Source of the DNA: an uncultured Mycoplasmatota bacterium
Lineage (GTDB): Bacteria > Bacillota_I > Bacilli_A > RF39 > UBA660
Assembly: GCA_948472605.1 (NCBI GenBank)
Contig: CAOKUH010000089.1
Span: 1-5,824 of the forward strand
Direction of reading: 5' to 3'
Length of the DNA stretch: 5,824 nucleotides
Under the pieces are notes generated by a model. The model ran no database searches, was not told the DNA's origin, and saw nothing but the letters and a program-made list of their open reading frames with translations. Within the stretch, counting starts at the first letter, position 1. Each line of letters begins with the position of its first letter. Both the position numbers and the translations under genes were made by a program. Shown piece by piece: positions 1 to 5,824 of this stretch.

Positions 1-293
1 TTTTCATCTACTATTTCATCCATCTTTTTTTCAAATGATTCATAAAATAGTCTTGAAACTTCTTGTAACTCTTTATCATCTGTAATTGTTTCAATAGCAC
101 TTTCATTTTCATTAATAATTAATCTAACGATTTTTTGATTAGTCTCTACAACATTTTCATCTTTATCTACTTCCATTAAATAAAGATAAGTTGTTTCATT
201 GTAATCTAGCATATTTGCTACTGTAAAGTCTGTGTCACCATTACCATCTTCATTTTCAATAGTTAATATTTTATATAAATCTATTTTTTCCAT
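1..293 (-). CDS. DUF1292 (YrzB-like) small acidic protein, 3' end cut by window edge
   Basis: Reading leftwards from an ATG at 293-291, an open frame of 97 codons runs off the left edge with no stop. It begins MEKIDLYKILTIENEDGNG and holds a short beta-rich acidic body followed by ETITDDKELQEVSRLFYESF. The opening 'LTIENEDG', the central 'TTYLYLMEV' strand and the closing 'I-x-D-x-x-E-L-x-E-V' helix follow the DUF1292 pattern known from Bacillus YrzB, a family of about 90-110 residues without an assigned reaction. It has no signal peptide or membrane segment, so it should be cytoplasmic. An in-frame GTG at 299-297 is an alternative start (adding Met-Ile); it would overlap the stop of the upstream gene by 4 nt (GTGA) and lies 5 nt from a GGGAGG ribosome binding site, against 11 nt for the ATG. 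Either way it is probably translationally coupled to the 796-residue gene. The family call rests on pattern recognition only. Confidence 0.78.
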   Translation of the reverse strand, partial: MEKIDLYKILTIENEDGNGDTDFTVANMLDYNETTYLYLMEVDKDENVVETNQKIVRLIINENESAIETITDDKELQEVSRLFYESFEKKMDEIVDE

Positions 294-295
294 TA

Positions 296-2686
296 TCACA
301 TTGTCCTCCCTTCTATTTCATTTTCAAAAACAACATTATCTTCTGCAAAAAAACCTTCATATCCTAATTCAGAAGAATTCTCATTAGAAGAAACATAACT
401 AATTTCTACTGCTCCATTATTTTCTAAAGCTACTTTTTTAGCTTCAGCATCAGGCTCATCACTAAATATTGTTATTACTTCACCATTGTATTCATAGCTA
501 ATTCCTTCAATGGTTCGATAAGTTTCATTGCCAAAATATGGTTTATAAGCGTTTTCTTTTTTTAAAGCATCATCTGCTTTCATAAAAACTTCACTATCTT
601 TTGCCATAAACCTATCTCCAAAGTTATGATAATCTTTATTATCTATATTACTTTCTTTTTCATTCTCTTTTTCTTTTTCTATTTCATTAATTTCTAAATT
701 TGTTTGATTATTATTAGATAAGGCTTGATTTGAATCTTTTAAAGAAAATATATTATTTAAATCATAGATAGTACTATTTTCTTCATTAAAGTATGAAGAA
801 ACAACATTTACAGCTTGTTTAGTTTCTTTTTTTACTGCTTCCTTGACATTTCTAATAGAGCTGTTAGAAGAAAATGTATCATCGACACTATTTTCAATTC
901 CAAAAGCATTAGTATGATCTAGACCATTAGAATTATTTAATAAAACATTAATACCTACAAATGCTGCTGATACTGCTGCTGTTGAGTATACTCCTAAAGC
1001 AATTTTTTTAGAATTAATAGGTTCTTTTAAATTAATTATTTTTTTAACATTTTCTAATTTTTTAGGTAATGTATTAAATGCTCTTCTAACTCTACTTATT
1101 TGCTTTTCTAAAACTGCTTTAATTCTATTTTCTTTTTTAATAGCTCTAGTTGTTTTTATTTCTTCTTTAGGATTACCAAGAGTATTATATAATTCGTTTT
1201 CTATTTTACTTTTAACTTCACTAGGATAAGTACTTATAATTTTACTTAAAATTGCTTTTTTGGCTGAAAGATTATATATTCCTGATTTAATAAATTCTTC
1301 TGGTTTTTCAAAAACTTTAGAGAAAAGTTTTTTTTCTTCATCTGAAATATTCAATTTTTTTAACAATATCTGAATATTCGCAAAAATAGCTAAATTCTCA
1401 CTCTTTTTTACTTTAGTTAAATCTTGTTTTAAATTAGCTACTTCTTGCTCACTATCACTTTTATCTTTTAAGAAATTTAAACGATCAAATATATTTCTTT
1501 TCCACGCTTGTAGTTTAGTATAATCATCTTCACTATTAATCTCTTCTATATTGTGCTTTTCAGAAAAGGCTTTTTTTTCATTTTGTAATCTTTTTGACAT
1601 AACAAATATATTATTAAATACATTTAACTTATCTTTTCTAACATAAAATGGACTTTTATTAATTGTTGTAACTGTGACTACTTGATTGGTATTTTTTACC
1701 TTTTGGGCCTCTTCTCCTAATGCATACATTTTATCATCAACTTCATTAAGCCCTAAATACAATTTAGCATAAGTTTCTTTACTTTCATTATCAATTTCAT
1801 CTTTAGTTAAAGCATCTATCTCATTTTTATATTGAATTTCATATTTATCTATTAAATTTTGACAATTTAACCAATTAGATACATTACTTTTATATTTGCT
1901 TATTCTTTTTTCTTTACCTTTATACTTTACACTTACTTTTCTTCCAGGTAACCCTTCAATATTTCCTAAAACCATTTTTAAATAATCGATTTTAGCAGTT
2001 ACTGGATTAAGTGTTTCTAAATAAGTCTCATCTACTTTTATGTCATTTTCTTTTATTGGTTCACTTAGTACTTTTTCATAAAATTCTTTATTAGATAAAG
2101 TATCTACCTTATCTATTAAATAATCAATAGCTTCAAGTGATTCAATCGAACACCCTATAAGTTTTTCATGATAATCATTTGATTTACTATAAAAATATTC
2201 CCCTGCATCGTTAGCCTCTGACTCAGTGTATTCTAATTCCTTCTCTAAAGCTAAAAATCCTTCATGTAGTCCAATGTTCTCTGTTCTAGGATTAGATAAT
2301 AGTTTAATTATATTAGCTAATTTTTTCTTTATTTTATTATAATTAATAATTATTTTTAAATTAAACCACTCTTCATGTAATTCTTCTTTAGAAACAAAGG
2401 AAATATTTTTATGGTATTTGTTTAATATATCTAATAAAGATTTTAATAAAATCATAAATTCATTTTCATTTTGAAGGTATAGTTCATAATTGGCCATCGA
2501 AACTGGATTGACTAAATTTTTATATATTTTTTTTCCTTCTTCAAATAAGTCTTTTACATTGATAAAAAACTCTTCAAAATCTTTTTTTGTTTCTATGTTG
2601 ATGGTGCCATTAAGAATATTTTTTTCTAAATCATTTAATTTTTGTTTATATGATGCTACTTTATAATTATAAACATCTTCATTCAT
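296..2686 (-). CDS. Unknown 796-residue single-pass membrane protein: charged helical cytoplasmic part plus small outer domain
   Basis: I do not recognise this family. Residues 1-505 are mostly Lys/Glu/Asn-rich amphipathic helix, with possible coiled-coil stretches around 365-430, and contain a basic patch at about 249-268 (GRKVSVKYKGKEKRISKYK). Residues 508-561 are strongly basic and lead into one hydrophobic span at 562-583 (IALGVYSTAAVSAAFVGINV). By the positive-inside rule the long N-terminal part should be cytoplasmic and about 210 residues outside. A low-complexity linker follows, including an acidic Glu/Lys run at 665-680. A compact beta-rich segment comes next at about 685-785, with 'RTIEGISYEYNGEVITIF' at its core. 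Only two Cys are present (179, 275), and there is no N-terminal signal peptide, LPXTG motif or recognisable catalytic motif. The start at 2686 is fixed by AAGGAGG 7 nt upstream. The gene has its own promoter in the 58-nt gap after the PBP gene and is coupled to the DUF1292 gene. A role linking cytoplasm and cell wall is inference only. Confidence 0.93.
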   Translation of the reverse strand: MNEDVYNYKVASYKQKLNDLEKNILNGTINIETKKDFEEFFINVKDLFEEGKKIYKNLVNPVSMANYELYLQNENEFMILLKSLLDILNKYHKNISFVSKEELHEEWFNLKIIINYNKIKKKLANIIKLLSNPRTENIGLHEGFLALEKELEYTESEANDAGEYFYSKSNDYHEKLIGCSIESLEAIDYLIDKVDTLSNKEFYEKVLSEPIKENDIKVDETYLETLNPVTAKIDYLKMVLGNIEGLPGRKVSVKYKGKEKRISKYKSNVSNWLNCQNLIDKYEIQYKNEIDALTKDEIDNESKETYAKLYLGLNEVDDKMYALGEEAQKVKNTNQVVTVTTINKSPFYVRKDKLNVFNNIFVMSKRLQNEKKAFSEKHNIEEINSEDDYTKLQAWKRNIFDRLNFLKDKSDSEQEVANLKQDLTKVKKSENLAIFANIQILLKKLNISDEEKKLFSKVFEKPEEFIKSGIYNLSAKKAILSKIISTYPSEVKSKIENELYNTLGNPKEEIKTTRAIKKENRIKAVLEKQISRVRRAFNTLPKKLENVKKIINLKEPINSKKIALGVYSTAAVSAAFVGINVLLNNSNGLDHTNAFGIENSVDDTFSSNSSIRNVKEAVKKETKQAVNVVSSYFNEENSTIYDLNNIFSLKDSNQALSNNNQTNLEINEIEKEKENEKESNIDNKDYHNFGDRFMAKDSEVFMKADDALKKENAYKPYFGNETYRTIEGISYEYNGEVITIFSDEPDAEAKKVALENNGAVEISYVSSNENSSELGYEGFFAEDNVVFENEIEGRTM
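305..310 (-). promoter_or_regulatory. Ribosome binding site of the DUF1292 gene, inside the upstream gene
   Basis: GGGAGG on the minus strand is also the Gly-Arg codon pair four and three residues from the end of the 796-residue protein. It sits 5 nt before a GTG (299) and 11 nt before an ATG (293). The junction reads ATG TGA TAA in the upstream frame, giving tandem stops, with the second stop sharing bases with the ATG of the next gene. Spacing favours GTG; start-codon strength favours ATG. Confidence 0.7.
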
Positions 2687-2693
2687 AAAAACA

Positions 2694-2700
2694 CCTCCTT
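2694..2700 (-). promoter_or_regulatory. Strong ribosome binding site for the 796-residue protein
   Basis: AAGGAGG, a perfect match to the core anti-Shine-Dalgarno complement, lies 7 nt before the ATG at 2686 and is preceded by an A-run. This settles the start codon and suggests efficient translation. Confidence 0.88.
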
Positions 2701-2705
2701 TTTTT

Positions 2706-2720
2706 CTATAACAATTATAG
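2706..2720. repeat. Inverted repeat CTATAA-N3-TTATAG over the -10 box
   Basis: A perfect 6-bp inverted repeat with a 3-nt centre covers the -10 box and reaches the expected transcription start. Such a position would suit a repressor operator, but 6-bp arms made almost only of A and T arise often by chance in DNA this AT-rich, and TATAAT is itself part of one arm. No regulator gene is in the window. Confidence 0.3.
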
Positions 2721-2742
2721 CTTATTTTTTACAAACAATCAA
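2714..2742 (-). promoter_or_regulatory. SigA-type promoter for the 796-residue protein and DUF1292 gene
   Basis: On the minus strand a -35 box TTGATT (2742-2737; 4 of 6 matches to TTGACA) is separated by exactly 17 nt from a perfect -10 box TATAAT (2719-2714). The expected transcription start is near 2707, giving a leader of about 20 nt that carries the ribosome binding site. The promoter fills almost the whole gap after the PBP stop codon. The -35 box begins 2 nt after that TAG stop. No terminator is seen before it, so read-through from the PBP gene may add to expression. Confidence 0.8.
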
Positions 2743-2744
2743 AT

Positions 2745-4847
2745 CTATTTTTCAAGATTAATTACTAAAATATTTGATTTGTCAATAATATCTCCTGAAG
2801 AGACACTAACACTCTTAACAATACCATAACCATTTAATTCATAATTAATTCCTAATAAGTTACAAAATGAGATTATTTCATTGGTGCTCCATCCGATAAC
2901 ATCAGGCATTTTATATGTCGTATCATTGGTTAGGATAAATACTTTTGAACCAACTAAAACATTTTGATTATTTATTGGATATTGATTAATAATATATTTT
3001 CCATCTCCTAAAACAATTGGTTTTAAACCTAATCTTTTTAATTCGTCAGTAGTTATTGCTACATTTTTAGAAATATAATCAGATAGAGCAATAATTTTAG
3101 TTTGATCAACATCTGTATTATTTGAAACAAGATTTAAAGTTTTTGCAGTTTCTAGAACAACATTATTAACTATCTTAGCGATATCATTAGTTCCTCCAAC
3201 TAATTGTTTTATTGATATAAATACAATATATTCTGGATCTTCATATGGAAATAAGCCAGCAAAACTTTTTATATAATCATATTCCCCTTTTAAATAACCA
3301 CCTTTAGGATTGGCAATTTGGGCTGTTCCGGTTTTTCCAATTAAAGAAACATTATTTGGAGCATAGGCTTTATTATAGGAAAAACCATCATAAACTACTT
3401 TATACATTAATTCTTTAACTTTATTAATGGTTTCTTTACTGGCTACATTTGCTACTTCTGTTCTTTTATTTTCTAAAACATTATTACCATTTTCATCAAC
3501 GATTTTAGAAACTATATAAGGTTTTACCATTACTCCATCATTAGCAAGTGTACTTAAAGCTTGTAACATTTGGATGGCTGTTATGGTTAGTCCTTGACCA
3601 AAGCTTGCAGTTGCTATTTCACTTTCATAGTTAAATGTTATTTTGCCATCTCCTTCGCCAGGGAGATCAATTCCTGTACTTTTTCCAAAACCTAAAGTTT
3701 CATAAAAAGTTCTTAATTTTTGAGCTCCTAATTCTAATCCTAAATTTGTTGCTGCGACATTACTAGAATAAGCAAATCCTGTATCATAATTAATTTCTCC
3801 CCAACCAACATTGTTAAAGTCATTAATCTTAGTGCCATCAGATAAAACTATTGATCCAGATTTAAACATTTTATTACCATCATAAATCCCATTTTCTATT
3901 GCTGCCATAAAGGAAAATATTTTCATAACAGAACCTGGCTCGTATTGATAAGATATTAAAGGATTTAAATAAGTAGTCAAATCATCTCTAGTATTCAAAT
4001 CAAAATTAGGACTACTAGCACTTCCTAATATTTCTCCCGTTTTAGCATTCATTATTGATAATGTTGCCCAATCGAAAGCATAATTTTCTTCTAAGCCATA
4101 GATAGCATTTTCTAATACATGTTGAATATCTTGATTTAGGGTTAAATAAATACTTTTTCCTTTTTCACTTTCCTCTTCATAAGCAGGTGTATTAGGTATT
4201 TGATAACCATACGCATCTTTTTGATAAGTAATAGACCCATTTTTTCCTTTTAGAATATCATTATAATAATATTCTAAGCCCATTTCACCATTTATTTCAC
4301 CCTCATCATTAGCTTTAGCATACCCAAGTATATATGAGGCATACCTCGCATTGGGATAATATCTTTTAACACTTTTTATAAAATCTATTCCGGGTAAATC
4401 AAGAGCCATAATGGCATTTTTATCACTTTCTGTAATCCCCCTTTTTAACTCAATTTGATATAAATTTTCTCTATTTAATAATTCTAGTAGAGTTTGCTTG
4501 TCTCGATTTAAAATTTCACTTAAAAGTGTTGCTGTGTTTTCTTTATCTTTAACATGTTGGGGATTTTTTTCATCAGTGGTTCTTTTGGGTGATAAATAGG
4601 CAATTACCGTATACGAATTCGTATCAGTTGCTAATACTTCTCCGTTACTATAGTATATTGATCCTCGAGAAGCATAAATTGTTTTTTGGGCAGTATTTCT
4701 ATTACTTGCAAAAGATTGTAAATTAATACCATCTACATTTTCAGATACCGATACTACAATTAGTTTATATATTATTATTATAAATATTATAGCTACCAAT
4801 ATCATTGTAATTTTTAAATTATATTTTAAAGTATTTGATCCTTTCAT
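2745..4847 (-). CDS. Class B penicillin-binding protein (FtsI/PBP2B/SpoVD type) with PASTA domains
   Basis: A monofunctional DD-transpeptidase that cross-links peptidoglycan stem peptides at the outer membrane face, and the target of beta-lactams. After 12 cytoplasmic residues comes a signal anchor (about 13-33), then the PBP dimer/pedestal domain from about 55 to 220 (starting RGSIYYSNGEVLA). The transpeptidase domain spans about 235-570 with all three motifs intact: SVMK (Ser306 nucleophile, Lys309), SSN (361-363) and KTGT (505-508). Two PASTA domains end the protein: a diverged one at about 586-641 and a clear one at about 645-700 (MPDVIGWS). The 700-residue length fits PBP2B/PBP1/PBP2x relatives. 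The segment NPQHVKDKE (95-103) is typical of the PBP2B/PBP1 group. The start at 4847 has AAAGGAG 5 nt upstream. The gene follows the surface-protein gene by 18 nt, so the two are probably co-transcribed. Unlike most ftsI genes, it is not flanked here by mraW, ftsL or mraY. Division versus sporulation role cannot be settled from sequence. Confidence 0.96.
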   Translation of the reverse strand: MKGSNTLKYNLKITMILVAIIFIIIIYKLIVVSVSENVDGINLQSFASNRNTAQKTIYASRGSIYYSNGEVLATDTNSYTVIAYLSPKRTTDEKNPQHVKDKENTATLLSEILNRDKQTLLELLNRENLYQIELKRGITESDKNAIMALDLPGIDFIKSVKRYYPNARYASYILGYAKANDEGEINGEMGLEYYYNDILKGKNGSITYQKDAYGYQIPNTPAYEEESEKGKSIYLTLNQDIQHVLENAIYGLEENYAFDWATLSIMNAKTGEILGSASSPNFDLNTRDDLTTYLNPLISYQYEPGSVMKIFSFMAAIENGIYDGNKMFKSGSIVLSDGTKINDFNNVGWGEINYDTGFAYSSNVAATNLGLELGAQKLRTFYETLGFGKSTGIDLPGEGDGKITFNYESEIATASFGQGLTITAIQMLQALSTLANDGVMVKPYIVSKIVDENGNNVLENKRTEVANVASKETINKVKELMYKVVYDGFSYNKAYAPNNVSLIGKTGTAQIANPKGGYLKGEYDYIKSFAGLFPYEDPEYIVFISIKQLVGGTNDIAKIVNNVVLETAKTLNLVSNNTDVDQTKIIALSDYISKNVAITTDELKRLGLKPIVLGDGKYIINQYPINNQNVLVGSKVFILTNDTTYKMPDVIGWSTNEIISFCNLLGINYELNGYGIVKSVSVSSGDIIDKSNILVINLEK

Positions 4848-4852
4848 AATTT

Positions 4853-4859
4853 CTCCTTT
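4853..4859 (-). promoter_or_regulatory. Ribosome binding site of the PBP gene
   Basis: AAAGGAG lies 5 nt before the ATG at 4847, within the 18-nt gap after the upstream stop codon. The gap leaves no room for a separate promoter or terminator, which supports co-transcription with the preceding gene. Confidence 0.82.
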
Positions 4860-4865
4860 CTATTA

Positions 4866-5824
4866 TTAGTTTGTTTGTAATAAATATGGATTATTTATAG
4901 ATCCATCTCCCATACCAGTTATTATAGTATTAGTATTTAGATATAAGGTTGGCCTTATTGTTGCAGAAAATCTTGTAACTATATTACTTCGTAATTGTCC
5001 AACTTCATCAGTATGACAAATATAATTTTTACTATTTTCTGGTGTTAGTGTTAATTGATATTTCTCAATAAATAACCAATCGTTACTATAACAATCATTA
5101 TAATTATAACTAAATAAATTATTATTTAAACAAGTATCTTTTACATCCCCACCTACTGCATATCCATAATCACTTGCATACATTAGACCTATAGAACCTG
5201 TCCAGGTATTGACATTGTTTCCATATGCCGAAGTTCCTCTTTCTTCTTCATATACTGTTCTTGTTGGTACTTGTACTGATGTAACACCACCAATATTCCA
5301 TACGATATTACTTACCATATTTTTAGCATCATCATTTAAACTATTGTAGAATGTTCCATTTAATATATTTGTATTTAGGCTACTCTTTGCCCAATCATTA
5401 CTAGCATTTGTACTACTTCCACTCCAATAATTATCTCCAATACTTTCATTTCTTATTATTTTAATATGACTAGCTTTATTTCCTTCACTATCTTCTATAT
5501 TATTCATTACTCCAATAATACGCCATAACTCATTATTGAATAATATATAATTATTAGGGTTTGCTCCAATATATCTCAAATTATTATCTATTGTTCCATC
5601 ATAGGCTAACTCTTCAGGATTAGTCTCTACTAAATTAGTTATAAAGTTCGCTAATGGTGGACTAGGTTCTTTTATTGTAGCATTTAATACCACTTTCCCT
5701 AAAAATGTTTTATTCATTGTTTCTTCTGTTGCTGGTACACTTTCATCCATCCACAATCTTATACTATGGCTTTTACTTTCATTTCCTTTTAGTACTCCAT
5801 TTATAAGCATTCTTCCTTCTACTG
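4866..5824 (-). CDS. Probable exported surface protein with LWRIIG / DUF6273-like domain, 5' end cut by window edge
   Basis: The frame is open to the right edge of the window. The first Met (5810) is probably internal: upstream codons read V-E-G-R in frame, no signal peptide follows it, and the AAGGA before it is only 3 nt away. The first 46 residues after it (SHSIRLWMDES, then MNKTFLGKVVLNATI) look like the end of a beta-sandwich module common in surface proteins of gut Bacillota. A second domain fills about 75-311: NLRYIGANPNNYILFNNELW, RIIGVMNN, LNGTFYNSL (150-158), IGLMYASDYGYA (207-218), IRPTLYLN (285-292) and a closing GDGSINNPYLL. That order (opening W-R-I-I-G strand, N-x-x-F-Y-x-S, L-x-x-S-D/E-Y, R-P-x-L-x-L) resembles DUF6273-type domains, possibly of C-type-lectin/FGE fold. 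Cys227, Cys240 and Cys265 could form a disulphide outside the cell. It lacks a C-terminal sorting signal. Its function is unknown; adhesion or wall binding would be a guess. It is co-oriented with the PBP gene, 18 nt away. Confidence 0.85.
   Translation of the reverse strand, partial: VEGRMLINGVLKGNESKSHSIRLWMDESVPATEETMNKTFLGKVVLNATIKEPSPPLANFITNLVETNPEELAYDGTIDNNLRYIGANPNNYILFNNELWRIIGVMNNIEDSEGNKASHIKIIRNESIGDNYWSGSSTNASNDWAKSSLNTNILNGTFYNSLNDDAKNMVSNIVWNIGGVTSVQVPTRTVYEEERGTSAYGNNVNTWTGSIGLMYASDYGYAVGGDVKDTCLNNNLFSYNYNDCYSNDWLFIEKYQLTLTPENSKNYICHTDEVGQLRSNIVTRFSATIRPTLYLNTNTIITGMGDGSINNPYLLQTN

Noticed and set aside
2706..2731. Plus-strand hairpin CTATAACAATTATAG followed by a T-rich stretch as a terminator
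   Set aside because: The stem is nearly all A-T, only 6 bp, and no plus-strand gene precedes it. On the minus strand it is followed by A, not T, so it cannot end the PBP transcript.
2745..4847. PBP as a beta-lactam resistance determinant (PBP2a/MecA-like)
   Set aside because: The PASTA repeats and PBP2B/PBP1-type pedestal fit the housekeeping class B group; there is no MecA-like N-terminal domain and no neighbouring regulator or mobile element.
4921..4949. TATAAT at 4926-4921 (minus strand) as a promoter for the PBP gene
   Set aside because: The hexamer 17 nt upstream is ACCTTA, a poor -35 box, and the site lies inside the coding end of the upstream gene in AT-rich DNA.
5808..5810. ATG at 5810 as the true start of the surface protein
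   Set aside because: The frame stays open to the window edge, the protein would lack any signal peptide, its first residues look like the middle of a beta-sandwich domain, and AAGGA is only 3 nt away.
296..5824. Mycoplasma-type genetic code (TGA as Trp)
   Set aside because: All 13 Trp residues in the three long proteins are TGG and no TGA occurs in frame. The TGA ending the 796-residue gene is not decisive by itself because an in-frame TAA follows directly.
4866..5824. Lectin-like surface protein as a target of a diversity-generating retroelement
   Set aside because: No template repeat, reverse transcriptase or accessory gene is visible, and the C-terminal sequence shows no duplicated segment in the window.

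Overview
The window is AT-rich and every gene I can support lies on the minus strand, so transcription runs from high to low coordinates. Protein features point to a low-GC Gram-positive (Bacillota) with peptidoglycan: a class B penicillin-binding protein with C-terminal PASTA repeats, a DUF1292 (YrzB-like) protein, strong AAGGAGG-type ribosome binding sites and a Bacillus-type SigA promoter. All 13 Trp residues in the three long proteins are TGG and no in-frame TGA interrupts them, which argues for the standard bacterial code rather than the Mycoplasma code. The LWRIIG-type surface protein style suggests an uncultured gut Bacilli/Tenericutes-like lineage (RF39 or Erysipelotrichales relatives), but that is an inference from style and not proven.

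Layout in transcription order. (1) 5824-4866: the 3' part of a surface-type protein, open at the right edge of the window. (2) 18 nt later, 4847-2745: a complete PASTA-containing class B PBP (septal/elongation DD-transpeptidase). (3) A 58-nt gap holding a clear promoter (TTGATT-N17-TATAAT), a small inverted repeat over its -10 box and a strong ribosome binding site. (4) 2686-296: a 796-residue protein of unknown function, with a large charged helical cytoplasmic part, one membrane span and an outer domain of about 200 residues. (5) Overlapping or 2 nt after it, 293-1: a DUF1292 protein, cut by the left edge of the window.

The first two genes look co-transcribed, as do the last two; the internal promoter lets the second pair be expressed separately. 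The theme is the cell envelope: an exported protein, a peptidoglycan transpeptidase, and an unknown membrane-spanning protein translationally coupled to a small acidic cytoplasmic protein. The unknown 796-residue protein with its coupled DUF1292 partner is the least explained part. There is no stretch of more than 300 bases without a gene, and I see no RNA genes, CRISPR arrays, mobile elements or convincing terminators.
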